Origin: Saussurea involucrata
Lineage: Eukaryota > Streptophyta > Magnoliopsida > Asterales > Asteraceae
Length of the DNA: 64,000 nt
Direction: 5' to 3'
Assembly (NCBI GenBank): GCA_033807775.1
Contig: CM066312.1
Location: 30,601,696-30,665,695, forward strand
Every line of letters begins with the position of its first letter. Position 1 is the first letter of the stretch. Of this stretch, positions 33,531 through 45,934 are shown in pieces. The translations under genes and the position numbers were made by a program. The notes below the pieces were generated by a model that was given only the letters and a program-made list of their open reading frames with translations, did not search any database and was not told the DNA's origin.

Positions 33531-34503
33531 GATTCAACAAAAAATTCTCTCAATAACCTTTTCTGCCTTTGCAACTAAACTGTCGTCATCGCCAATGCCC
33601 TCTAAAAGTCGTCATCCAGTCGCGGTTGCACTCCCGCCATCACCACCACCACCACCCTCTCAACGGTTGTTGTCCAAGGCAATCGTTTATTAGCATAAAG
33701 AGAGAACATCAAAAGTTTTTCTTTGGTTTCCGAATGATCCATACTGTGTGAACATAGAGTGGAAAAGTTAAGAGTAAGGTAAGGCAAAAAGACAGAGCAT
33801 ATACTGGGATAGTAAGTTCTTATCTACAACGTACCACACTAGGACAGAGTAGTTCATGCCCCATACACGGTACCAGATCGTAGCAAACTTATACAAAATA
33901 TACCATTTCTATTGCAATTTCAAAGTGCATAGTTGAAAAGCTAGAAATCGGTTAACTGTAAATCAAATAAAAATTAAGAACCTGAAATCACACTAAAAAA
34001 ATTAAGTTCAAGTATATGAAGAAAATGGAGTCAAGGGTTCAGAGCAAGTCCAACAATGAAAAAAAAACTTGAATTATTGCATATGATAACGTTTTGAAGA
34101 ACTACAATCACATATGAATTACATGATTATCATTCTACTCAAAACATCATACCACTCAAAATCACAACCATGGCACTAATGATGCCATTGAATGTGCTTC
34201 CAACACGAGTTAATTCAATAATGTTATTTAATAAAAACATAGCAAATCGTGTGAATGCAAACATTTTGTTTCATCGTGTGAATATCATGCTCTTTTCTCA
34301 TTTCATGTGTATGAGAAAAATGGAGAATGCCCAAACATAATAGTCAATTGACAGATATGCAATACTTAAACATTTAATGCTCAACAAAAATGATAATTTG
34401 GATGTATGCAACATGTAAGCTTAAGACTTTCTTGGAAGAATTAAGATTTCAAAATCCAAGAGATAAGTATCCAAAAGAACGGGATTTTTAGTGAACCTCA
34501 AAC

Positions 34504-34645
34504 CTTTACACATGGAAGAATATGCTGAATTGCAAGTTCTGGGTTAAGAATCCAACTGAACTTGCTGACCTTTCCAGCAGCTGCAATACATACTTCAGCT
34601 TCAAGATCTCGAAGTAGCCTCACATATGCTGGAACCAAGCATGTC
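34504..34645 (-). pseudogene. PP2AA: Captured exon of PP2A scaffold subunit A
   Basis: The 142-nt exon runs from a GATAG acceptor-like site to an AAG|GTTTG donor. LVPAYVRLLRD, EAEV-IAAAGKV and ILNPELAIQHILPCVK are the HEAT-repeat segment of the 65-kDa regulatory subunit A of protein phosphatase 2A. Several normally invariant residues are changed (Arg to Cys after EAEV; a CR pair to SW), so it is drifting without selection. No other PP2A-A exons are adjacent. It lies within Helitron H4, on H4's strand. Confidence 0.85.
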
Positions 34646-35094
34646 CTATCACAACCAGAAAACCATTGAAAATTATAAGAGAAAATAAATAGTGATTACC
34701 CAAAGAAAACAATCAAATTAATATATATATAACTGAATCAGATATCACATATACTTGCTCCTGTTTAACAAAGCACGGTGTTTGAAATGCATAAAGACGT
34801 CTGCGGTGAGAACTTTAAAAGAAGTTTGAACATACTTAGCATATTGCTGGTGAAATTGAGAAGCTAAAGGTGGAAGCATATTGCAATTTCATCCTATAGC
34901 CTGTTGATGATTTGCACCTTGATAAATTGTGCAATACAACTTACAGAGACATGAAAATGAGATTCATTCTTTTGATCTTCCTGTAGAACATTGCCATAAG
35001 CATAAACATTGATTCTCTTCCAAATTGGAATGGCAAAAACATTTGGATTCAATTAATATGTAAAAGCTAATATTTTTTTATTAATATATATAAC

Positions 35095-35243
35095 GGGTCC
35101 GGGGCGGGGCGGGGGTGGTCAACCCGGCCCCGGTTTTCAACTAACGGGTTTCCCCGGCCCCGGTACCCGGTTTGGCGGGGAATCCCCGGCCCCGGTCGGG
35201 TGAACCGGGTTCCCCACCGGGTCGGGTCAAATTGCCATGCCTA
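35095..35243. mobile_element. One end of a G/C-rich hAT element
   Basis: This is a GGGGCGGGGCGGGGG and CCCCGGCCCCGG-rich stretch ending GCCATGCCTA, the inverted form of the TAGGCATGG terminus of the element at 32535. The other end and the duplication were not found, so it is a fragment or a degraded copy. Confidence 0.55.
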
Positions 35244-35629
35244 GACATGAGTGCATCCTTGAAAGAATCCACACCATGATAATCAAGTTAGCATCCATGT
35301 GTGTGTTCATTTATTACCGTGAAAATCAAGTTAGCATCCTTGTGTGTGTTCATTTCCTATCCTATGAAATTAAAAAAAGTAAAAAAAAAAGAGAGAGAGA
35401 GAGAGAGTAAAGTAAACATGTGTGCATTTGAGAACTTCATGAAAGGCACCATCATGGAGTTTGCTTTGATCCTCCTTGCATATTGCATCAAACTCAGACA
35501 TTAGTTGGTGAGGCTTCAATATTCCTTTTCCATGGCTTTCAATTCTTCAAACTTTAGACGAAAAAATTAACAAACAATATTGATCTGAAATTATAATTAA
35601 GAAAAATAAAAAGCGGGATTAGGAGATAC

Positions 35630-35727
35630 CTTGAAAGAACCATTAGGATTTCATTACAATGGGTTGTGAGTGTAGAATTGAGGCGCTCACAAAGACTGTG
35701 AACACGATTCAAGACATGTTCTGCCAT
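35630..35727 (-). pseudogene. SUS: Captured first coding exon of sucrose synthase
   Basis: The ATG at 35727-35725 starts MAEHVLNRVHSLCERL, continuing to NEIL and a final LSR at an AAG|GTATCT donor. This is the conserved N-terminus of plant sucrose synthase, including its exon 1 boundary. Changes at normally constant sites (Arg to Cys, Arg to His) indicate decay. The following sucrose synthase exon is absent, and the next fragments on the same strand come from other genes. Confidence 0.85.
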
Positions 35728-36365
35728 GATCAGCACTCAAAAGAGATTCTTCAACAACAAAAATACACAACAAAACAAATTTGATCAGCAGCCATAGTGA
35801 GCAAACAGTAGATGTAGCATTGATCAAAAAAGAATTCATCAAAACTGACTATGAGAATAGGTTATTGGGCATTTGCACAGGGCTGGGCTGCACTGCTTAA
35901 CAATCTTTAACACAACAAAGTACAAATCCTCCTTGTATATCCCCACTTCTTTAACACAACAAAGTATAAATCCTCCTTGTATCCCCACTTACCAGCTCAT
36001 GAACCAAGCATAATAGACTCCAAGGCATACAAACAGATTTATTCAACCCATTCTTATATCAACATTTTCATTTGTTAGATATAGATATGAGACAACATTT
36101 AAGAGCCAATTTGGCCACAGACCATTGGAAGAATAATCAACACAATAAGAACAAAGCCACCCTTATAACCCCATATTAATGTGACTAACAGGCTCCAAAA
36201 TGGATAATTGTACCAAGTTTGTAGACCAAAAAAGTAGATAGAGAAGAAACAGTTGGCAAAAAATCAAGGCAAAACACTTTAATTAATAGTAATAAACAAA
36301 TATATTACCCTGTAAATCAATAGGATTAAATATAGGTTAAATCAAATGGGTAAAATCAATACACC

Positions 36366-36440
36366 CCTGTCCCAAAAATATTTTAGTTTGTCCCAAAAAT
36401 ATTTTAGTTTGTCCCAAAAATATTTTAGTTTGTCCCAAAA
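36366..36440. repeat. 21-bp tandem repeat, about 3.5 copies
   Basis: Tandem GTCCCAAAAATATTTTAGTTT units, three complete and one partial. Non-coding. Confidence 0.8.
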
Positions 36441-36512
36441 TAAATGTCCCATTTCAAAGGTAAGTGTCTACTTTCCAATTCTACCCTAAATCATTAGATA
36501 AGAAATACATTA

Positions 36513-36625
36513 CTCCCTCTATTATTATAAGTAAAATTGTCATTTGGTTGATTAAAAAGTACAATAATCACACATTTCTAAATATGTATGCCTTTTTCAT
36601 CATGGACGGTTATTTTGGAACGAAG
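36513..36625. mobile_element. Stowaway-type MITE
   Basis: It starts CTCCCTCT and ends with CGAAG after TTATTTTGGAA, flanked by TA on each side, which is the Tc1/mariner Stowaway pattern. About 113 bp and non-coding. The ends are only partly matched, so it is an old copy. Confidence 0.55.
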
Positions 36626-37234
36626 TAATAAACAATGCCTCAACTGATTATAGCTCTCAGCTTGGGAGAAACATAACATCTTGTTCCTATTTTGCCTACT
36701 AATATTTTCATCACCCATCTCTATTCTCAGCTAAGACAATAAGCCCACTAAGTTGCCATAATTAAAATATGATCTCCTAAAACGTTATAGTATAAAATAA
36801 TGTATAACAATTACTGTCGCCTTGGAGATTAAAAAAACAACACTGGTCTTTAAATTGCTTATAAATTACTGGGCTCTAATTTTTTTGTTGGGTCCTAGAA
36901 CTTCTGATTTGCAGACAAGGTTCACAACCATGGAGCACGATGGCAACATAATTGATGGCAAAGCTACATTGCAAATATTTAAACATCGTTTTTCATCTCG
37001 GGGACAAGATTTATTAGGGTATTATGAAGTATAAATATAAAAAAACAATAAAAGTGTAGTTGCTCAAGTATTGTGCAATATAATCTTTTAAGTGTGTGAA
37101 CGGAGCCAAATACTTTTCGACCATCTTCACGTCTCACCTCAACACATAATCTATGTAATAGTGCTTTGATGTCGCAGTTAATTTTCAATACCATATAACA
37201 ATGTTAAGATGTAAAAGATATTAAATAAACTCAC

Positions 37235-37343
37235 CAAAAGCATAGAAGAATGATTTGTATTGACATTCGTACATGGAGTTCATGAATTCTGACAAGAACA
37301 GAATTTTTCCTAGTACAGTCAGAATCTTGGGTGCATCCACAAC
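37235..37343 (-). pseudogene. RPN7: Captured exon of 26S proteasome subunit RPN7
   Basis: The 109-nt exon lies between a CTCTGCAG acceptor and a TTTTG|GTGAG donor. VVDAPKILTVLGKI and LSEFMNSMYECQYKSFF match the region preceding the PCI domain of RPN7 (PSMD6), a lid subunit of the proteasome regulatory particle. The frame is open, but only one exon is present. It is on the same strand as the PP2A-A and sucrose synthase fragments. An adjoining open stretch at 37078-37194 (EVRREDGRKVFG) is not assigned. Confidence 0.8.
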
Positions 37344-39284
37344 CTGCAGAGTAAATAATAACACCCCATGGATTCAGGCCCCTTGCTTTATGATGACATA
37401 GAGATATGAATCACAAGCCATGTAAAGTACTAATCATTACCTTTTGCTTTAAGAAAACCCCATCCAATGAAATAATGCCAGGACGGTGTAGAATATGAAG
37501 GTGTAGTAGAGGAAGAGTTCATAAGTAGTGAATGTTGATATAGAATCAAGGAATAGATCAGCGGCTCAGGAAAATCATGCTAGGGAGAGGGGGTTGTGAG
37601 GAATCGTGCAGAAGAGAAGGAGGTTGTGTGGACTGGGGGAGATAAATTAGGCAGTTTTGAGGAAGGTGGTTGGAGTTGAGAGGGAAGGTCAGTAAACGGG
37701 TCACTAACTCACTATTGTTTTTCAACATATAAATAAATGCACGTTTGTGAATTTAAGCTTTAAAGATGGGGGAATAAATAACAACAATGCAATTAACACC
37801 CAAACGGAGAATCTTATCCTGTTTCCAATGATGTTAAGAACTTTTGCGTCTTATGGAGAACCAAAATTTACAAATGGATTACCTGTTTGTGCGAGATGAC
37901 TGCTTCATTCTGATAATATTAACCAAAATACCAAATAGAACATCCACTAAAAAAATTTGAGCTCTCATTGATGCAGCTAAAAGCCTGCAGAACAAAATCA
38001 TCGTTTAACCAATGTGATTTTATAGAATTTATAACCAAATAAGTTAATAACAATTATGAAACCTGATATTACCAACACTCGAACTAAATAATACATAAAC
38101 AAATGAAGAAACTTTAGGTTATTCTTAAGAGCTTCTATACTGCTCATATGAAACTGAAGGAGAAACCATATACAATTACACAAGGAAGAGATATATAGAA
38201 AATATTTCACATCCACATACACAAAAATACTGAGAAAAACGCTTAAATTAATTACACAAAGTATTTCTCTCTCTTTTTAGCCTACCAAAATTAGTTTGCG
38301 GTGAAAGACTTGCTATGTAATAAGATATAACAATAAAGAATGTAGCACAATATATGAAGATTAAAAAAAATACCTCCAAAGACAGTCAATGTCATAGTTT
38401 ATAGGAAAAAGTATTTTTTTAACATACCTTGTCCACCCACATGCTATAGGATGAGAACCCCATCCCGGCAATACCAAGAAAAATATGATATATTTATAAT
38501 TAGAAAAAAATATGATATATTTATAATGAGGTGCTATAATAGTCCAAAATTTCATTCACTTTTATATTTGCTGCATAAGAAATTGTTTTTCCCTCACAAA
38601 GAAGTAGATTAGACCAATTTCGTTGATCTAAAACGAAATAATTAGAAATAATCTTTCTTATCACCCCCATGTCAAAATGTCAATATTTCTTTATTTACCT
38701 TCCTTCTCATGGCTTTGTATTTATCCACCTTTAATCATCGAAAAATCGCCCCAAAGGATCTTTCAACTCCTGCCCAATTAAAACTTTAGCATAAACATAG
38801 AACCAAATCAAACCAAACAAAAAGATTGTGCACAACTTCATAAACAGATGCAGAGATTAAAGAGTGTTTAAAATCAAACCGAACAAAAAGATACATAGAA
38901 AATCGCATATATGATCCATTTCTTATTTGGTGCACGCAATTTGCTCCCATGGAATGTGTTGATCACCACTATCGACTATTTTTGCTATTTGTATTCAGAG
39001 AAAACATCATAGAGAAGTGTTTTTATGACAAGTTGGATCAATTTGAGCAGATCAGTTGGATATAGAAACAAAAAGATCAATAATTCATCTTAAGACCCAT
39101 ATAGGAATAGAAACATAAAGCAATTGAAGTATCTTATTATATAGGTTTCAGGATTTCTATCATTTGAGACTTCCTCCAAGAAAAAACTACAGACAACTGT
39201 GAGAAATTACAGACACCAACTTCCTTGGAATATTCAGTATAATGCTTGCCAAAAATTAAGCCAAAACAGTAACAGCAGTTGTAC

Positions 39285-39417
39285 CTCTTCACCAGGAGAT
39301 ACTCCAACTCGGCAAACATTAGCAATGATCCTAAGGGCATCTGAAACCCTCAATGATGCTGCAAGACCACGAACTAACAATGTGTATGTATTTACATCAG
39401 GTCTGGACCACCTCCAT
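39285..39417 (-). pseudogene. Captured exon of a pentatricopeptide-repeat gene
   Basis: The 133-nt exon runs from a GTGACAG acceptor to a GAG|GTACAA donor, open throughout. RPDVNTYTLLVRGLAAS followed by a DALRII segment has the PPR helix-turn-helix pattern (PD-TY--L--G). One repeat only. I cannot say which PPR protein it came from. Confidence 0.6.
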
Positions 39418-40014
39418 CTGTCACCAACATTTTTATCTCCCACACCTACCTCTTAGATCAAATATTAGTACATTATCATGAACCACAATTGTATTAAATG
39501 AAAGATTGTAAGAAACACAATATGGATCACATTAGACATATAACATATACCAAAACCAAAGTCCATCTGCAGTAGATGGAAAATCTCATTTAAATGGTTA
39601 TCATATCTTCACATTTACAAATAATTTTGATTGAATTATTGTAGAAAAACGTAATGAAATGATCATCTGAAGATATGTGAAACCCTTTGAAATCTCTATT
39701 TTTAAGAGCCTAATCAGATGTCTAGCCGATATGGTGATATAGTACTCTAATAGATACAATGATTATATTAATATTCATTATAACTCAATTGTAAAGATTA
39801 TCCGCAAAACAACTCCAATCAGGGCATCCCTTTGACAAAATTAAGTATATTCACTATACACTTCTTCTTCTTCGCCGAAGCATAAACAACACCAAATCTT
39901 CATGCACAACCGAAGAAGCCCCATATATGTGGCTTTTTCGACACACTTCAATCGTTTCATCAAAGAAACTTAAAGTTGCAACAGAAATGGAGAAATGCAA
40001 TCAATTAAACATAC

Positions 40015-40097
40015 AGCAGGTGTAATGGCATCATATACAGAAACCAAGTTCTTTCCCTCGTTTTTAAAAATCCTTCTTTGAAATCTCCTAGCTTCCC
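40015..40097 (-). pseudogene. Captured exon, family not recognised
   Basis: An 83-nt open exon between TTTGTTTCAG and a GTATGT donor, encoding EARRFQRRIF and VYDAITPA. Good splice sites, same strand as other fragments. It could belong with the N-terminal exon at 40680, but this is not established. Confidence 0.4.
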
Positions 40098-40443
40098 CTG
40101 AAACAAAATGGGATTTCATTTGACATCAAATTTGGAAATTAGAGCAAATAAACAAACTTAAGACGAACAGAAAGCATGTAAAAGCATATCCATGAACCAT
40201 GAAAATGAACAAATTGATCATAGAGAGTGTACAAATTGATCCCTAAACAAATTGATCTTGATGGTAATCTTTTCGCTTTTTATATGAACAAAACCTTACA
40301 AATCGAGTTTGTATTCTATGAACAGAGAAGATAAAGAAATATTACCTATTTTTTGTCCCTTGGGTTCTGTCAATTTAAGCTCGAATCGGTTTATTTGGCT
40401 GCTCACTTGGTGTTTGGATTTTGAAACACTGTGTCAATTCTGC

Positions 40444-41110
40444 TCACAATATGTTCATCCCGTAGATTTGGTTAGGTTTTTTTGGGTTTGAAGAAATGTA
40501 GTAGAAAGACGATATATGGTTAGGGTTTTTTGGGTTTGAGGAAAAATGTAGGACAAAGGCGAGAACAGAGGGGATTGCGGCGATGACGATCAATAGGAGG
40601 AGGGGGGGTCTGATCACGACTCTTAACCGTTTGATTTGCGACGAGCCTGTAAGAGCATTGAACCATGTAAGAAACCCCATTTTCCTGATCTGAAACTAAG
40701 AAGAAGATTATGGCGAGGAATTCGAAATTGAAATTGAATTCCGATGAATTGACGAATAAAAGAGTTAGGGGTTTGCGGGATTTCTAAGATTCTTGCGAGG
40801 AAAGAAGAACAAACTCTGCATTTTGAAGAAATCGATAGATGATTATTGTTGGGTAACCACATGAACTCGCTTTGTTTTGGAGATATTTAAGGGGATTGGG
40901 TGTCGATTAAGAAGAGGTTCAAGGAGGTGGTTGGGTAACTGGAGGAAGATGATCGTGGGTAGAGACATGGTGAGAGGTGGAAGGCGAAGACGTGAGAGGG
41001 AAACTGAAGTTGAAACCGTGGAAACGTGGTTGAGTAGGAGGTTGAAGGCGAAGACGATGGGGTAGCATTTGTGTTGAAGGCGAGGGAAGGGATTATTGAA
41101 TTTAAGATGG
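40444..41110 (-). pseudogene. Possible captured promoter, leader and first exon of an unknown gene
   Basis: On the minus strand the region 41110-40900 is pyrimidine-rich, like a leader. The ATG at 40680 begins MGFLTWFNAL followed by a basic stretch and a hydrophobic run (PPLLLLIVIAAIPSVLAFVL), so it would be a signal-anchor type membrane protein. The frame then passes into low-complexity sequence. I do not recognise the gene. A competing frame starts at 40862. Confidence 0.35.
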
Positions 41111-41647
41111 CTGAGTGAAAGGGCTTATTGATTTTGAACGGTCCTGATTAAAAGTTGGCTGGAGTTTAAAGGGCCCAGATTGATCCAAAGGTGGTTGGAC
41201 TCAACTGGGTCCATAGTATAGGTAATTGCAAGACAAACACAATATAAAATTAGATATTGCTCATACATGTTCAATATGACATTAACTGCAAAAGCAACAA
41301 TCAACTTAAGTCACAATAAACTTAAATTTGGTGTTGTAGAATGCTTCGACTGTTTTTGCCTCATCATCCAATTAATACACTAATGTACAATACCAAAAGG
41401 TAAGCAAGTTGCCATGGTACAAGTTTTTGCTACCATTCACCATCAATTGGACCTCCATTCTTAAGCTCTAAAAACTTTATTATATCCCCCTCCCCCATTG
41501 ATGAAATCTTTAACCTCCCACAATATATAAACTTAGTTTAAATATTTCTTTCTCAGCCTTTCTGAATAGTCCATTGTCATCTACAATACTCTCGACGAAA
41601 GATTCTGTTTAAAAGGATTGGTAGCATCAATGTAGCCCTGCCAAAAA

Positions 41648-42376
41648 TAGGGGTGTCAATTTTGTACCGAGACAAACCAACTAATTCTCGTACCAACCGT
41701 ACCAATTTAGTTGGTACCGACCTAATTGGTTGGTATACCGTACCAACTATTTAAACTTGGTTGGTACGTGGTATTAGAAGTCGTTTACCACGGTAATACC
41801 GTACCGTACCGACTTATTTTTTTAATTATTTATTAATTAAAGTTTAATCAATAATACAACATATTTTGGTTTATAAAATTTTAAATTATCTTGTTTTACA
41901 TTTTGTTAAATTGTAATACAAATTGATATATAGAACTTGATTAAATTCATTCTCTTATCCTTAACAATTTTGATAACTCTCCTACACTCCACTCTTCATG
42001 GTTCATTCTCGCTTCTTAACTGTCACTTGTATTAGACTATTAGTGAATGTTTGTGTATATTTGAAGATTATTTAAATGTTTGTATAGGTAATATGATAAA
42101 TGGTACAATGCATATCAACATGCTATTAATGATCGACGTGTTTAATGCATAAAAATCTAGTTGGTAAAGATGTCAATCTAATTAGTTCATAACTCAATTT
42201 TTGAGATGTTGGTACAAACCGTACCAACATGTACCAACCGAAAAAAGTTGGTACCAATTTAGTTGGTACCAAGTATAATTGGTTGGTACATGGTATAAAA
42301 TTTTGTGTACCAATTGTAATTGGTTGGTACATGGTATATGAAAAAAACACATGGTTTCGTACCATGTTCACCCCTA
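41648..42376. mobile_element. Non-autonomous hAT element, 729 bp
   Basis: Starts TAGGGGTG and ends CACCCCTA, with a perfect 8-bp duplication GCCAAAAA on both sides (41640-41647, 42377-42384). The interior is full of TTGGTACC and GTACCAAC words, giving many small palindromes. No transposase; ORFs are shadows of the repeats. Confidence 0.9.
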
Positions 42377-42465
42377 GCCAAAAATATATGATGTTCTCGA
42401 GAAACAACACCAACGATATTATAAATTTTAAAGGAACATTATTCATGTGATTTCTAATCAACCTT
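42377..42465. other. Host segment between hAT element and element B
   Basis: Short unique sequence that continues at 54684-54940 after element B. Joined in reading only, the flanks show open frames on both strands near the insertion point; neither is recognisable. The 5-bp ACCTT is the target duplication. Confidence 0.4.
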
Positions 42466-43439
42466 TGTTGATCCAAACCCTCAGTGATTTGATAATGACC
42501 CTCTCTTAAATACTTAGTGAAAATTGTAAGTAAACAATATGTATCAGAGTTTCACTATCGCTGATAAGTACTAAGATCTTCCAGTACCGCTGATAGGAAC
42601 TCTCGCTCTTTAAGTTAAACATTCAGCGAAACTGTTCACCATAAATGCTCTGAGTTTGTTCAGTCATTATGATGATCGCTGATAAGTTAGTTGTTTACTT
42701 ATGATCCCTGAAGACAAGTTTCACGTCAACAAAGGTTCTACGCTGAAGTCGAAGATCAAGCTCAAGAACCAGCGACAAGTCTCCTAATGAACTGATGCGG
42801 ATCAGCGAAGACTCAGATTTGTCCACTCAACGTGAAGTATCAAGTACAAGACTTCAGCTATCGCTGAACTTTATCATCTGCTGAATAGTAAATGATAATC
42901 GCTGAATCAACGAAAGCTGATCATGAAGTCCTCCGTACAAAGTACTTTTGTCTTAACCACCCTTGCACGCCTCCGTACGAAATGCCAGAAAAGAACCTCC
43001 GACTGTCTGAAATCGTACAACCACTCTGATACTACATTGTTCATCCTTACGGCTACTAAGGTTGTCAACCAAGGTCAATGACATGCAACCAACCAGCTGA
43101 TGACACGTGTAAAGTATATACTGACTTGCATTAAATGCTTGCAGTATATAAAGAGATGAACTCACTTCATTTTGAAGTAACTTGCTAACTCTGGACAAGT
43201 TCATATCTCTTATCTCAAGATAGGTTATTATTAGTAATTTCCTTATCTTTCTTAGTGCAAGAAACCTTAGTGTTCCAACTTGTTTAGATTTAGGTTTATC
43301 CTTAATCTTGTCTCCGCAACAAGCTGTAAATTGTTAATGATTTATCAATAAACAATTTAGAAAAGTAAAATCTGTGTGTTTGTATTCAACCCCCCCCCCC
43401 CCCCCTTCTACAAACTTGTATAGGCCTTCGGGACCAACA
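42466..43439 (+). repeat. 5' LTR of element B
   Basis: 974 bp, TGTTG...CAACA. Contains GACACGTGT (G-box), the TGCATTAAATGC palindrome, TATATAAA (about 43145-43152), AATAAA near 43346 and a 16-C run (43390-43405). GCTGA/TCAGC words occur about 12 times. Confidence 0.95.
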
Positions 43440-43441
43440 AG

Positions 43442-43453
43442 TGGTATCAGAGC
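43442..43453 (+). other. Primer binding site of element B
   Basis: TGGTATCAGAGC two bases after the LTR: the initiator-methionine tRNA complement used by most plant copia elements. Confidence 0.95.
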
Positions 43454-43519
43454 AGATTTGTTTAATCTCATAAACAAGATCTAATCTAAGATATTTCTCT
43501 TCATTGCTATTATCTGAAA

Positions 43520-45934
43520 ATGGCCAACTCAAACACACATTATATAGACAATGGTTCTCTTGCAAAACCCCCTAGATTTTCCAGAGACAACTTCAACTTG
43601 TGGAAAAATAGGATGACACTCTTCTTAGAAGGTGTAGACCCTACTATACCTTACTATCTTGAGAACGGCCCACACATCCCTGTAACAATTGATCCTTTAG
43701 TTCCAGCCACTGCAAATAGACCTGCTATTCCAGAAAGGCTGATTTCTAAAGAAATCCATCAGTGGACCGACGAAGATAAGAAGAAAGTGACTATAGATAC
43801 AAAAGCCAGATCCATACTATCCATGGCCCTTCCTGACGAAGTCTACCATTCCGTCATGAACCTGAAATCATCAAAAGCCATGTGGGACACAATATGTGTT
43901 CAGTATGAAGGAACGTCTGAAGTCCAGGACTCAAGAAAGATCAACCTGGTAAGACAATACGAAAGCTTCATTTCTGGTAAGAATGAAACTCTCTCTGAAG
44001 TTCACCAACGTTTTAATTGCTTAATTATAGATCTGAAAACTGTTGGTAAGAAATATTCTAACTTTGAAGTGCTGACAAAGTTTCTAGAATGTTTACCTGA
44101 AAGCTGGGACAATTATTCCATGTGTCTCAAGCTATCAAAGGATCTAAGATCAATGACCCTTGCTACCTTATATGGCACGTTGCTGAATCATGAGCAATCT
44201 AGCCATCTTAAGAAGAATCTTGTAAAAGATTCCAAAAGCACCCCTGTTGCTTTATTCTCAGAGGAACCTTCTACTCAGCGACCCTCGGTCACTATCACTG
44301 AGTTAGAGAGTAACTCTGAAAGGTCATCAGATTCTGATTCTTCAGATGTTGATGAATCCTTGGCTCTCCTAACTAAAAAGTTCAGGAGATTCGCCAAGAA
44401 GAAAATGTTTAGAAAGAACAAAACTCTTTCCATAGCTGACAAGCCTAAAACATCAGCTTTTGTTGATAAGGCTACTGCTACTTGTTTCAACTGCGAAAAG
44501 ACAGGTCATTTCGCTAATGAGTGCAGGTCAAAGAAAATCATGATACCTTCAGCTTTTACAAAGAAATCCTTTGTTCCAAGGAATAAAGATGACAAATACT
44601 CAAAGCTGAAGGAGAAGTATGCAAAGCTGAAAAGCTTTAAGAAGAAAGGAAAAGGCCTGATGGCTGACTATGATTGGGCTGCTTCTGATGAAGAAGCATC
44701 ATCATCCGATTCTGAAGATGATGAAGCAAATCAATGTCTCATGGCTAAGATTTAAGAAGAGGAAGAAAGTTCAAACATTCCCTCCACTTCAACATCTACC
44801 ATTCAGGTATCACCTTCTTTCTTTACCAATATTGCAAATATTGATGAAGCTGATAGTCTCCGTAAGATCGATCTCTTGACTAGAAGTTTATACGAAGCCA
44901 TGAGCGGCAAAACTGTGGTTGAAAACCAAAATCTTGATCTCGCTGAAAAGCTTAAAAACTGCCACCTTCAAATAGAAAAGCTTTCTAAAATTGAAGAAGA
45001 TTTTAACGATCAAGTATATTTAAATCAGCTAGTCAAAATCGAACGAGCAGAAGCTATCGCTGCATTAGAGGCTGAAAAAGCTACTGTTGAAGGATGGTGT
45101 AATTCTTCAACAAAGATCACTGAGATAATTAAGGCTCAGATTCCTCTGAGTGATAAACGTGGTCTGGGTTATAAATATGATACTCCAAAACCAACCACTG
45201 AACGTTCAATGCTTAAATTTGGAACGTTCGTATCCTCAGTCGCTGACACTTCATCATCTCAGTGCTCCTCGTCCATTACACCAATCCCTGAGGAAACTCC
45301 TACCTCCTCAAAATGCAAGGAGAAAATGGTTTATTCAAAACCTACCTCTGTCTCTAAAGACAAAGGTAAAGGCATTGTTATTTATCAAAATCCTCAAAAG
45401 GGTACCTTAGTACCAAAGCTGAATGCTTCTAAAGCCTCAGTGACCAACCCCTCTGGATCTAGAAAGTTGATCTCTGGATCTATTCAGCGATCTACTCCTA
45501 GACTCAGAGTGGATGTCCTTGGTAAGAAATCTGAAGAACTGAATGTTCGTCCCATTTCTAAAGCCAATAGTTTACTTGGTGCTGGCACTTCTAATTCAAA
45601 ATTAAAAGCTCAGCATACAAGTGGTCCTAGAACTACTTTTAGTTATAGGAAATGTTATCACTGTGGACTTACCGATCATATTGCTAGTAAGTGCCCCACA
45701 GCCACCAAAGCTGAAAAGATAGCTAAGGTGAAGATTGCCCCCAAGGCAAAGAAGACCAACCCTGGTGCAAATCAGGTCAAGGTGACTCCTACCACTGAGG
45801 TTAAGAAATTAACCAAAGTGAAGAAAGACAAAGCTGAATCTTCAAATGCTGCGAAGACCGCTGAACCTTCCATTCCAACTACTTCCACTAACAAACGTGT
45901 ATACATGGTTAAGTGGGTACCTAAGAAAAACTAA
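43520..45934 (+). pseudogene. gag: gag of element B, one internal stop
   Basis: The ATG at 43520 (context AAAATGGCC) opens a frame to TAA 45932-45934, interrupted by TAA at 44753-44755, where element A has a Glu codon. It has the N-terminal copia gag core, a first CCHC knuckle CFNCEKTGHFANEC at residues 322-335, acidic and coiled-coil-like stretches, and a second knuckle CYHCGLTDHIASKC at about residue 712 (counting through the stop). It ends in a Lys-rich tail. The terminal TAA is at the same place as in A, and pol continues in the same frame. Confidence 0.9.

Noticed and set aside
32547..33574. Pro/Gly-rich ORFs in the hAT element
   Set aside because: They are translations of GGGGAYGGGG arrays, present in several frames on both strands.
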